Positions 27,048 to 35,214 of a DNA stretch of 64,000 nucleotides are shown here, piece after piece. Within the stretch, counting starts at the first letter, position 1, and every line of letters begins with the position of its first letter. The position numbers were made by a program, and so were the translations under genes. The notes beneath the pieces were generated by a model. The model searched no databases. It had not been told where the DNA came from and saw only the letters and a program-made list of their open reading frames with translations. Source of the stretch: DATMRS01 sp035566015 (GTDB taxonomy: Bacteria; Pseudomonadota; Alphaproteobacteria; Sphingomonadales; Sphingomonadaceae); contig DATMRS010000023.1 in NCBI GenBank assembly GCA_035566015.1, positions 1-64,000 on the forward strand, given 5' to 3'.

Positions 27048-28427
27048 TCATTGACTCATCGCGGCGCGCCGTTTCGGGTCGCGCAGGATCAGCCGTTCGA
27101 ACAGGAAAAGCAGCGCGATGATAGTGAGCGGCAGCACCGCCGCGAGCAGGAACGCTTCATGCAGCGCCAGCGACATCGAGAGCGCGATGCCGCCCAGCAC
27201 CGGCGCGAAGACGCCGCCGAAGCGGCCCATGCCGAAGGCCCAGCCCACGCCGGTCGAGCGGATGCTGGGCGGATAGGCCTGCGCGCACAGTGCGTTTATT
27301 CCCGCCTGTCCGCCTGCCTGGCAGTAACCCCAGACGGTGAAGGCGATGAGCGAGGCGATGCCGCCGAAGGGCAGCATGCCGATCAGCGCCAGCCCGATCG
27401 CATCGATCAGGAACAGGATCGTCAGCACGCGCACGGGTGCGAAGCGGTCCATGATGAAGCCGACGGTCATCGTGCCTGCGAGCCCGCCGACGAACGAGAT
27501 CAGCGACACCGCCGCATAGCGCGCGAGCGAGATGCCGCCCAGTTCGTTGAAGAAGGTCGCCATCCACGAGGCAAGCAGCGTGATCGTGCCCAGCGCCATG
27601 AAATAGATCGACCAGAGCAGGATGGTGAGCGGCGCCCGCCCGTCCCGGAAGACCTGCCACACCCCGCCTTTGGATTTCTTTGCCGTCGAGCCGAGGGTGA
27701 AGTGGGTGATGCCCGTGAAATCGAGATCGGGCCGCAGCCGCTTCAGCGTCCGGGCGATCTTGGGGTCCGCGGGGTTGCGGCGGGCGCGGAATTGCACCGA
27801 TTCATGCGTGAAGAAGAACAACAAGGGCACGATCAGTAACGGCAGCAATCCGCCGATCCAGAAGCCGCTTTGCCAGCCATAGGCGTCGAGCAGCCACATC
27901 GCCACGAACGCGCCCGCCGCTCCGCCCGCCGTATAGCCGGTGAAGGCGATCGCGACGAAGGAGGCGCGGCGATGCGCGGGTGCGAACTCGGTGAGGAGCG
28001 CGGTGGCGTTGGGGATGACCGCCGCGAGGAATATGCCCGTCAATCCACGCAGGATCGCGACCTGCAGCAAGGATTGCGCCCAGATCGTCAGCAGGGTGAA
28101 GGCCGCAAAGGCGATGATCGACCAGATCAGCACCGTCTTGCGTCCATAGCGGTCCGACAAGGGACTGATGAGGAAGGCGCCGGCGGTCAGGCCGATCTGC
28201 TGGAGGACGAAGACCATCGTGAGCTGGGTCGAAGGCTCGCCATAGCTGTGTGCGATCGCGGGGGCGACCTTGCCGACCATGAAGATGTCGAAGCCATCGA
28301 AGAACATGATGACGGCGCACAGGGCCAGGAGGACGATGTGGACGCCCGAGACTTTCTGCTCGTCGATGACGGTCTGGACGTCGAGGCTTTTCACCGCCGC
28401 TCCTTCTTCCGCGAGGGGCCGGCTCAT
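27048..28427 (-). CDS. MFS aromatic acid:H+ symporter (AAHS family, PcaK-like)
   Basis: A 459-residue transporter with twelve hydrophobic segments. The first transmembrane segment holds MFFDGFDIFMVGKVAP, the DGxD motif characteristic of the AAHS family (PcaK, BenK, VanK), and the loop after segment 2 has the MFS signature SPLSDRYGRKTVL. It probably imports an aromatic carboxylate across the inner membrane. Its ATG overlaps the stop of the class II aldolase-type gene by four bases (ATGA), so it is the last gene of the minus-strand aromatic-acid operon that starts with the TonB receptor at 34693. Confidence 0.9.
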   Translation of the reverse strand: MSRPLAEEGAAVKSLDVQTVIDEQKVSGVHIVLLALCAVIMFFDGFDIFMVGKVAPAIAHSYGEPSTQLTMVFVLQQIGLTAGAFLISPLSDRYGRKTVLIWSIIAFAAFTLLTIWAQSLLQVAILRGLTGIFLAAVIPNATALLTEFAPAHRRASFVAIAFTGYTAGGAAGAFVAMWLLDAYGWQSGFWIGGLLPLLIVPLLFFFTHESVQFRARRNPADPKIARTLKRLRPDLDFTGITHFTLGSTAKKSKGGVWQVFRDGRAPLTILLWSIYFMALGTITLLASWMATFFNELGGISLARYAAVSLISFVGGLAGTMTVGFIMDRFAPVRVLTILFLIDAIGLALIGMLPFGGIASLIAFTVWGYCQAGGQAGINALCAQAYPPSIRSTGVGWAFGMGRFGGVFAPVLGGIALSMSLALHEAFLLAAVLPLTIIALLFLFERLILRDPKRRAAMSQ

Positions 28428-29212
28428 GCGCGATACTCGGGCAGCGGAGCCTCCAGCAGGGCAAGGCAGGATTGCCAGAAGAAATCATAATGGGCGGGCG
28501 GAATCCGCTGCATCCGGTCCGCCGTCTTCCGCGCGATATCGATCGGCGGCAGGTTGAGTTCGGCGCCGCTCGCCTGCGCATCAAGCTGCGCCTGGCAGGC
28601 GCGTTCGAGATGATAGGCCGAGTGGAACGCCTCGCCGATCGAGCGGCCGGCGACGAGCATGCCGTGGTTGCGCAGGATCATCACGTCCTTGTCGCCCAGG
28701 TCCGCCGCGATCCGCGCGCGCTCCTCCTCCTCGCTCGCGAAGCTTTCATAATCGTGGAAGGCGATCCGTTCGTAGAACATCATCGCATGCTGGGTGATGG
28801 GCAGCAGCCCCTCCCCTTTCAGCGCCGAGATCGCCATGCCCGCGACGGTGTGCGAATGGATGACGCAGGTGAGGTCGTGCCGCGCCATGTGCACCGCCGA
28901 ATGGATGTTGAAGCCGGCCGGATTGACGCGCGTCCCGGGCGGCACATGCTGATCGACGATCGCGCCCGTCCGGTCGATCCGGACGAGCGCGGAGGCCGTC
29001 ATATGCTCGAACAGCATGCCGAACGGGTTGATGAGGAACATGTCCTCGCTGCCCGGCACGCGCGCGCTGATATGGGTATAGATGATGTCCGACATGCCGT
29101 AGCGGGCGGCAAGACGGTAGAGCGCGGCGAGGTCGCAGCGCACCTGCCATTCCTCGGCCCCATAGAGGGCCTGGCCCGCCTCGTCGCGCGCCGAGATCTG
29201 TCTGGACATCAT
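28424..29212 (-). CDS. Class II aldolase/adducin-family enzyme (possible aromatic decarboxylase)
   Basis: About 262 residues. Metal-binding histidines are visible in CVIHSHTVAG, and a later conserved region LRNHGMLVAGRSIGEAFHSAYHLERAC is typical of the family. Relatives include fuculose-phosphate aldolase and also 3,4-dihydroxyphthalate decarboxylase, which belongs to the same fold. Since the surrounding genes are LigW-like decarboxylases and an aromatic-acid transporter, a decarboxylase or retro-aldol role on an aromatic acid is the favoured inference. Start codons ATG 29212 and 29209 share the ribosome site AAGGAG. It is followed with a 4-bp overlap by the transporter gene. Confidence 0.85.
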   Translation of the reverse strand: MMSRQISARDEAGQALYGAEEWQVRCDLAALYRLAARYGMSDIIYTHISARVPGSEDMFLINPFGMLFEHMTASALVRIDRTGAIVDQHVPPGTRVNPAGFNIHSAVHMARHDLTCVIHSHTVAGMAISALKGEGLLPITQHAMMFYERIAFHDYESFASEEEERARIAADLGDKDVMILRNHGMLVAGRSIGEAFHSAYHLERACQAQLDAQASGAELNLPPIDIARKTADRMQRIPPAHYDFFWQSCLALLEAPLPEYRA

Positions 29213-29232
29213 CCGCTCCTTCACCTGTCCGT

Positions 29233-30267
29233 TCAGGCGGCGGCCGGCGCCTTGATCTTGAAGATGCGCTCGGCATTTCCGCCCGCCAGCTTGGCCTTCA
29301 CGTCGGCCGGAAGGTCGAGCGCGCGCAGCCAGTTCACCGACTCATGCGTCTCCTGATAGGGATAGTCGACCGCGAACATCACATTGTCCGCGCCCAGCAC
29401 GTCGAGATTATATTTCAGCGGCGGGTCCCAGTTCACGCCGCTCGTCGTGATCGCGAAGTTGCGGCGGAAATAGTCGCTCGGCTTCATCTGCAGCTCGGCG
29501 CGGACCATGTCGAGCGACTTGGTCATGTCGTGCATCCAGTCGATGCGGTAGAACCAATAGGGGATGCCCTCGCCCATATGGCCGAGGATGACCTTCAGCT
29601 TGGGGAAGGCATCGAACACGCCGCTGGTGATGAGGCGCAGGCCGTGCAGGCCGGTTTCGGCCTGATAGCCCCAGATCGCATGTTCCAGATGATCCTCGCG
29701 ATAGGCCGGCGCCATCAGCGGCGTCGGCGAGCGTGGGTGGATGTAGAGCGGCGCGCCCAGTTCGGCGGCAGCTTCCAGGATCGGCCAATATTTACGGTCG
29801 CTCAGATATTCGCCGTTGGTATGCGAATTGATGACGAGGCCGTTGAGGCCCAGCGTGTTGATGGAGCGCTCCAGTTCCTTCACCGCGCGCGCCGGGTCCT
29901 GCGGCGCCACCGTCGCCAGGCCGGCGAAGCGCGTCGGGAAACGCCCGATCAGCTCGGCCAGCCGATCGTTGGCGACTTCGGCGACGGCGACAGCGGTATC
30001 GGGATCGAACATCTGCACGCCGGTCGAGGTCAGCGACAGAAGCTGCATCGCGATGCCCGCCTCGTCCATGATCTGGATGCGTTCTCCGTCCAGATCGAGC
30101 AGGCGGCGGGTAAGCGGGCTGCCGCTCAGCATCTTTTCCCACAGGAAGATGTCGGGATCGTAGCCGCCGGACCAGTTCTCCACCACCTTGCGCATCTCGG
30201 CCATCTGCTCGGGAACGGCGAAGGCCTCCTCGGCGGGGATGATGCGCAATGCGTTCGTATCGGTCAT
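29233..30267 (-). CDS. Amidohydrolase-superfamily enzyme, LigW/ACMSD-like decarboxylase (paralogue 1)
   Basis: About 344 residues with the metal-dependent TIM-barrel pattern of the ACMSD/LigW group: an N-terminal EEAF box (in place of the HxH of hydrolases), INSHTNGEYL, LYIHPRSPTP, ILGHMGEGIPYWFYR and the Asp of FAVDYPYQ. Such enzymes remove a carboxylate from aromatic acids using Mn or Zn. ATG 30267 overlaps the stop of the IclR gene (ATGA) and has AGGA eight bases upstream, so it is preferred over the longer frame. It is a diverged paralogue of the enzyme at 31078-32208 in the same operon, suggesting related substrates or consecutive steps. Confidence 0.88.
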   Translation of the reverse strand: MTDTNALRIIPAEEAFAVPEQMAEMRKVVENWSGGYDPDIFLWEKMLSGSPLTRRLLDLDGERIQIMDEAGIAMQLLSLTSTGVQMFDPDTAVAVAEVANDRLAELIGRFPTRFAGLATVAPQDPARAVKELERSINTLGLNGLVINSHTNGEYLSDRKYWPILEAAAELGAPLYIHPRSPTPLMAPAYREDHLEHAIWGYQAETGLHGLRLITSGVFDAFPKLKVILGHMGEGIPYWFYRIDWMHDMTKSLDMVRAELQMKPSDYFRRNFAITTSGVNWDPPLKYNLDVLGADNVMFAVDYPYQETHESVNWLRALDLPADVKAKLAGGNAERIFKIKAPAAA

Positions 30268-31064
30268 ATTTCGATCCTGTCCTTGGTAAGCCAACTGTCG
30301 AAGCGTAGCGCCGCCGCGCGCAACGCCGTGGCGATGTCCGCGTCCAGGCGCTCGTCATATCGGCTGGCGGGCAGCGCGACGCAGATCGCCCCCATCACCT
30401 CGCCGTTCAGCCGAAGCGCGGTCGCCATGCCGACGACGTCCTCGATCACCTCGCCGCGCGATCGGGCGATGCCGGTGGCGCGTATCTCGGCGATGTCGCG
30501 ATGCAGTTCCTCGCGGGTGCTGATGCCGAATCGCGTCCGCACGCTGAAATCGGTGCGGTCGGCATAGGCGTCGATCTCGCTGTCCTCCAGCGTGGCGAGC
30601 AATATCTTGCCCGTCGAGACGCGGTGCATCGGCGTGCGCGCGCCGACGCGCAGCATATAGACCAGCGGGCGCTTGCCCGGCTGGGTCGCGATCACCTCCA
30701 CCTCGTCGCCGCGCCGCTCCGAATAGCCCGCGGTTTCGCCCAGCTCGTCGCGCAGGTCGGCCAGCACCGTCTCTATCCGGTCGACCAGCGTGGTCGATCG
30801 CCAGAAGGCGTGGGTCAGCCGTTCGATGCCCGGCCCCGCGCGATAGCCCCCGCGCGCGCCCTCATGGATCAGATAATGCCGGTCGACGAGCGTGGCGAGC
30901 AGGTTGGAGAGGCTGCTCTTGGGTATGCGAAGCGAGCTGGCGAGGCCGGCGAAGGTCGGCGGCGTCTCCATCCGCGCCACATATTCCAGCACGTCGAGCG
31001 CGCGCGCCGCCGATTTGACGGCGTCCCCCTCGCCGCTCACGCCCGAGCGTCCCCCGCCAGCCAT
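30264..31064 (-). CDS. IclR-family transcriptional regulator
   Basis: A 266-residue regulator: winged helix-turn-helix over residues ~17-75 (SAARALDVLEYVARM...FAGLASSLRIPKSSLSNLLATL), then the IclR effector domain with MHRVSTGKILLATL and RSRGEVIEDVVGMATALRL. IclR proteins in catabolic clusters usually sense the substrate or an intermediate. It is encoded inside the operon, 13 bp after the LigW-like gene and overlapping the next gene by four bases, which suggests autoregulation together with the pathway. ATG 31064 has GGAGGGG just upstream. A palindrome in front of the TonB receptor gene (34955-34970) is a candidate target. Confidence 0.92.
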   Translation of the reverse strand: MAGGGRSGVSGEGDAVKSAARALDVLEYVARMETPPTFAGLASSLRIPKSSLSNLLATLVDRHYLIHEGARGGYRAGPGIERLTHAFWRSTTLVDRIETVLADLRDELGETAGYSERRGDEVEVIATQPGKRPLVYMLRVGARTPMHRVSTGKILLATLEDSEIDAYADRTDFSVRTRFGISTREELHRDIAEIRATGIARSRGEVIEDVVGMATALRLNGEVMGAICVALPASRYDERLDADIATALRAAALRFDSWLTKDRIEI

Positions 31065-31077
31065 ATTCCCCTCCGGA

Positions 31078-32208
31078 TCACTTCCTTGTCTGAAGCCGGA
31101 ATACAGTCTCCGCGTTGGTCTGCATCAGCATTTTCTTGTGCTCGGCCGGGATGTCGAGCGCATCATAGGCCGCCACCTCGTCGGCCGAGACCTGATAGGG
31201 ATAGTCCATCGCATACAGCACGCGATCGGGGCCAAGAACCTCCTGGCAGAATTTGATCGCCGGCGCCCACGGCACGCCGCTCGTCGTGATCCAGATATTG
31301 TTACGGAAATAATGCGAGATCTTGTGCTTCAGCTTCACCGCCGGCTGGCCGCCGCGCAGGCCCGCGCGCCCGTCCGCATTGCTCTGCATCCAGTCGAGCC
31401 GGTAGAGGATCAGCGGCAGCGCCTCGCCCATATGGCCGATCACGAGGCGCAGCTTGGGGAAGCGGTCGAACGCGCCCGACAGGATCAGGCCCATCGTGTG
31501 CATCCACACCTCATGCGGGAAGCCGCCGAGCGCGCCCGTCATCGAACGATATTCGTAGGGCTGCACCCATTGCGTCGGCGGCGATGTCGGGTGGATGTAG
31601 AGCGCCGCATCGTTCGCCTCCAGCGCCTCCAGGATCGGCAGGAATTGCGGCTCGTCCAGATAGCGGCCCTGCGTATGCGAGTTGATGACCGCGCCGGCGA
31701 GGCCAAGCTCCTTCATGCCGCGCTCGATCTCGGCGACGGCGCCGGGCACGTTCTGCGGCGCGAAGGCGAGCGCGCCCGAAAAGCGGTCGGGATATGTGCG
31801 GCAGGCTTCGGCCAGCCGGTCATTGGCCAGCCTCGCCAGTTCGGTGCCGGTGCGCGGGTCGAGCACCTGGACGCCGGGCGCGGTGAGCAGCAGCAGCTGA
31901 TGGTCGATCCCCATTTCGTCCATCCGCGCGATGCGGTGCTCGCCGATGTCGCAGAGTTCGCGCTGAAGGTCGGGCAGGCCGGCGAACATCGCGCCCATGC
32001 GCAGCGAGGAATCATTGGGCGGGCAAGCGCTGTTGTAGAGGGCAAGCTGCGCCTCGACGATCTCGGGGATGCTCCAGGCTTCCTCGGTCGCGATCCGCTT
32101 ATAGGGCGGGTTACGGTCGATCGGGCGGGACGGCAGCACCAGCGCCGAGGGCGACTGATCGGGTCCGCCGTCGTTCATTCCGCCTACGCTTCTTTGTGTC
32201 ACCGCCAT
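31078..32208 (-). CDS. LigW-like aromatic acid decarboxylase (amidohydrolase superfamily, paralogue 2)
   Basis: About 376 residues. It shows the LigW (5-carboxyvanillate decarboxylase) pattern in order: RIATEEAW near the N-terminus (metal-ligand Glu), INSHTQGRYLDE, LYIHPTSPP, VIGHMGEALPLILYRLDW, PWAPAIKFCQEVLGPDRV and YAMDYPYQ with the metal-ligand Asp. The match with LigW as I remember it is close across the whole length, so non-oxidative decarboxylation of a methoxy- or hydroxy-aromatic carboxylate is likely; the exact substrate is not proven. ATG 32208 (ribosome site GGGAG) is preferred to a GTG at 32283. It follows the TonB receptor gene after 76 bp and precedes the IclR gene. Confidence 0.88.
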   Translation of the reverse strand: MAVTQRSVGGMNDGGPDQSPSALVLPSRPIDRNPPYKRIATEEAWSIPEIVEAQLALYNSACPPNDSSLRMGAMFAGLPDLQRELCDIGEHRIARMDEMGIDHQLLLLTAPGVQVLDPRTGTELARLANDRLAEACRTYPDRFSGALAFAPQNVPGAVAEIERGMKELGLAGAVINSHTQGRYLDEPQFLPILEALEANDAALYIHPTSPPTQWVQPYEYRSMTGALGGFPHEVWMHTMGLILSGAFDRFPKLRLVIGHMGEALPLILYRLDWMQSNADGRAGLRGGQPAVKLKHKISHYFRNNIWITTSGVPWAPAIKFCQEVLGPDRVLYAMDYPYQVSADEVAAYDALDIPAEHKKMLMQTNAETVFRLQTRK

Positions 32209-32284
32209 CACCCGTCTCCCGTTTGTCGAATAATCCTTTGAAGTCGAAGAGGGCGGCACGTGGGGCGCCCTCTCCTTCGTCACG

Positions 32285-34693
32285 TCAGAAGCGCTTCTTG
32301 ACGGTCAGCGCCCACTCGCGCGGCCGGCCCGGCTGCGCGCTCGACACGCCGCCATTGGCGATCGTCAGGTCGAACTCGGTCAGATAATAATATTTATCGA
32401 ACAGGTTCGTGACTTCGGCCGAGACTTCCAGGTCCTTGTCGGCGTTGGCCCAGGTGAGCCGCGCATTGGCAAGGGTGTATGCTCCGATGCGGTTGGTGTC
32501 GCGATTGGCGGCGTTGGTCCACAGCGTATCCTGGTAGGACACGTCGATGCGCGGCGTCAGCGAACCGGTATTGCCGAGATCGACCTCATACTGCGCGCCG
32601 ATGCTCCACTTCCACGCCGGGACGTAGGGCGGAACGTCGCCATATTGCGGCCCGTTCGGACGGCCGGGGCCGCCCGCATCCGGATTGATCGAGCCCTTCT
32701 TGTAGTCGAAGTCGGTGTAGCTCACCGCCGCGTCGATCAGGAAGCCTTCGATCGGACGGGCCGAAGCCTCGACCTCGAAGCCCTTGATCCTCGCGTCGCC
32801 CGCGTTCGAGATGAGCGCGCACGGCGTCGCCGGGAAGCCCGAGTCCGGGAACGGGCAGTTGGACAGCGAAAGCTGGATGTCCGAATAATCGGCATAGAAG
32901 CCCGCGACGTTCAGGCGCAGCCGGCGATCGAACAGATCGCTCTTCACGCCCACTTCATAGGACTTCAGCGTCTCCGGCCCGAACGACTTCACCTGCGAGG
33001 GGAAGAACGGACGCGGGCTGATGCCGCCGCCCTTGAAGCCGGTCGAGAACTGCGCATAGGTCATCAGCTCCGGCGTCCACTGATACTGGACGTTGGCGCG
33101 ATAATCGACGCGCGAGCCGTTATAGATGCCCGTCGCCCCGTCGACCGCGCTGTTCGGCGTGCCGTCGGGATTCTTCCGGCTGAACGTATAGTCCTTATGC
33201 TCGTCGGTATAGCGAATGCCGCCGTTCAGCGTCAGCTTGTCGGTGGCCTTGTAGCTGACATGCGCGAACACGGCCTTCGAATCGGCATTCACCGGATCGT
33301 TGCCGAGGAACGCGGTGCCCGCCGGCGTGGCGTAGCGCAGATTCTGCCGCGTCTTGTAGACCGAGCGCTGGTCCATGTAGAAACCGCCCAGCGTATATTC
33401 GATCTCGTCATTCGCGCCGAACGAGCCGTTGAGGCGCAGTTCCTGGCTGAACGACCAGAAGGTCAGCTTGTTCGGGCCGCCAAGGCTGTGCGACATCGGC
33501 GACAGATCGTCGTCGTTGCTGAACATGGTGTTATAGGCGCGATAGGCTGAGATCGACTTGACCGCCAGCCGGTCGCTCAGGCGCCAGTCTACGATTCCCG
33601 AGAAGCCATAGCCTTCGAAATGGCTGCGGCCGTCGGCGCGCGAGCCCGGCCGCACCGTGCCGTTCGGCAGTGTGTCGGGCAGGATTTCGAACGTCGAATA
33701 GTTGCAATATTTGCCGCAGATGAAGCGCTCGTCATAGCGGATCGACTGGTTGGGATAGGGATTGATCTGCCCCGCGCCGGTATAGTTGGCGTAGGTCAGC
33801 ACCGAACCCGCGATCACGCGATCGTCATAGGTATAATCGCCGGTCAGGTTGACCTCGATCGCGTCGGAAGGCTCCCAGCGCAGTTGACCGCGCACCGCCT
33901 GATAATTGACCTCGCCTTCCTTCGCGAGCACGCAGTTCTTGTCCGCGCGGCCGGTCGCCGGAATGCCGCCGACCGGGTTGTTCGCCGATCCGATCGGATT
34001 GACGCAGCCGAAGTCGAGCCGCTTGATATAGCCGTCCTGCTTCTTCGACACGCCCGAAATGCGCGCCGAAAGCGTGTCGGCGATGCCAAGGTCGAAGCTG
34101 CCGCGGATTTCCATGCGGTCGCGGCTGCCATAGGTGGCGGTCAACGACCCGGTGTTGCTGCCCTCGGGCTTCTTGGAGAAGAGCTTCACCGCGCCGCCGA
34201 TCGAGTTACGGCCCGAAAGCGTGCCCTGCGGCCCGCGCAGCACTTCGACGCGGTCGAGGTCGAGCAGGTCGAAGATCGATCCCGTCAGCGTCGCATAATA
34301 AACATCGTCGACATAGACGCCGACGCCCGGCTCCAGCGCGGGGTTGAAGTCGAACTGGCCGATGCCGCGGATCGATGCGCCCAGCGACGGGCCATAAGCC
34401 GCGCCCTGCGGCTTCAGCGTCACCGACGGGGCCTGCGCCGCCACCTGTGAAATGTCGGTCTGGCTGCGCGCCTGCAGCATGTCGCCGGTCACGGCCGTGA
34501 TGGCCAGCGGCGTCTTCTGAAGGTTCTGGTTACGGAACTGCGCGGTGACGACGATTTCCTCGACGCCCGCATTATCGCTCGCCGGCTGCTCGGCATCCTG
34601 TGCCCAGGCGGCCGAGGCCGTCATCACAAGGGCAACGGCAAGCGCCATGCGGCTCCCGCTATTCCGGGCAAACTTGCCCACGATATCCTGCAT
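32285..34693 (-). CDS. TonB-dependent outer-membrane receptor
   Basis: An 802-residue receptor. The signal peptide ends AWA-QD (residues 1-31); a TonB-box-like GVEEIVVTA is at ~43-51; the plug domain includes RGIGQFDFNPALEPGVGVYVDDVYYA and VEVLRGPQGTLSGRNSIGGAV; the 22-strand barrel ends TVKKRF with a terminal Phe. It belongs to the large sphingomonad group of receptors linked to catabolic operons rather than siderophore clusters, and lies first in the operon of aromatic-acid genes, so it probably imports the aromatic substrate or a complex of it. Extracellular loops hold several Cys (DFGC, NC, ICGKYC, NCPF, PCAL) that may form disulfides. ATG 34693 is preceded by GGGGA. Confidence 0.95.
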   Translation of the reverse strand: MQDIVGKFARNSGSRMALAVALVMTASAAWAQDAEQPASDNAGVEEIVVTAQFRNQNLQKTPLAITAVTGDMLQARSQTDISQVAAQAPSVTLKPQGAAYGPSLGASIRGIGQFDFNPALEPGVGVYVDDVYYATLTGSIFDLLDLDRVEVLRGPQGTLSGRNSIGGAVKLFSKKPEGSNTGSLTATYGSRDRMEIRGSFDLGIADTLSARISGVSKKQDGYIKRLDFGCVNPIGSANNPVGGIPATGRADKNCVLAKEGEVNYQAVRGQLRWEPSDAIEVNLTGDYTYDDRVIAGSVLTYANYTGAGQINPYPNQSIRYDERFICGKYCNYSTFEILPDTLPNGTVRPGSRADGRSHFEGYGFSGIVDWRLSDRLAVKSISAYRAYNTMFSNDDDLSPMSHSLGGPNKLTFWSFSQELRLNGSFGANDEIEYTLGGFYMDQRSVYKTRQNLRYATPAGTAFLGNDPVNADSKAVFAHVSYKATDKLTLNGGIRYTDEHKDYTFSRKNPDGTPNSAVDGATGIYNGSRVDYRANVQYQWTPELMTYAQFSTGFKGGGISPRPFFPSQVKSFGPETLKSYEVGVKSDLFDRRLRLNVAGFYADYSDIQLSLSNCPFPDSGFPATPCALISNAGDARIKGFEVEASARPIEGFLIDAAVSYTDFDYKKGSINPDAGGPGRPNGPQYGDVPPYVPAWKWSIGAQYEVDLGNTGSLTPRIDVSYQDTLWTNAANRDTNRIGAYTLANARLTWANADKDLEVSAEVTNLFDKYYYLTEFDLTIANGGVSSAQPGRPREWALTVKKRF

Positions 34694-34954
34694 TCTTCAT
34701 TCCCCACTGATGGAACATCCGGCGCACGGCGGCACCGGCCGGATCACCCGCCCGTCGTCGCAACGCCTTCGATTTTCGGAGCGCCCCGCTGGGAGGCTGG
34801 TGCAGGACGCGCCGTGTTCGGCTGCCGTCCCATGCTTTCATTCCGTAGTGTCGCGGATCGCATCACTCCCTTTGCGGCCGTTTACGCCCGACGGCGGCAG
34901 CGACATCGAATCGCCCCGCGCCTGACCAGCTCGTATCGTTCCTATTTGTGAACT

Positions 34955-34970
34955 GTTCTCATATTAGAAC
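34955..34970. promoter_or_regulatory. Candidate operator of the aromatic-acid operon
   Basis: GTTCTCATATTAGAAC has arms GTTCT/AGAAC with a palindromic ATAT centre (14 of 16 bases symmetric). It is the most AT-rich part of the region, about 260 bp upstream of the receptor ATG. An IclR target is possible, but assignment to the IclR protein is inference. Confidence 0.4.
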
Positions 34971-35076
34971 TACACGGGCAAGCCATTTTCTTGAGGCTTC
35001 AATCAATTCGGCCCGGCGTGTCCAATGCGCCACACCCAGCGTCCCCACCGTAGCTCCAGTTCCTCACCCCTTACTC

Positions 35077-35170
35077 CGTCACCCCGGCGAAAGCCGGGGC
35101 CATGGACTCGGGCTCGCCTCGTTACGGATCGGGCCGCCGTCCATGGAGTCCGGCTTTCGCCGGAATGACG
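35077..35170. repeat. REP-like inverted pair (copy 1)
   Basis: Two hairpins face each other: CACCCCGGCGAAAGCCGGGG then CCATGGACTC on the left, and CCATGGAGTC then CGGCTTTCGCCGG on the right. Each arm is itself a hairpin and the whole unit is an inverted repeat. Related units are at 49565-49600 (half, degenerate) and 55661-55753 (pair). Confidence 0.75.
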
Positions 35171-35214
35171 GATTTTTTGGCTACCCGGATGCCGAAACGG
35201 GGAAGGCCCCAGCC

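Larger units (their letters stand above)
34694..35214. other. Intergenic region upstream of the TonB receptor, with operator and repeat
   Basis: About 520 bp with no credible gene. It contains the presumed promoter of the minus-strand aromatic-acid operon, a 16-bp imperfect palindrome (34955-34970) in an AT-rich stretch, and a pair of REP-like hairpins (35077-35170) downstream of the HerA-like gene. Confidence 0.6.
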
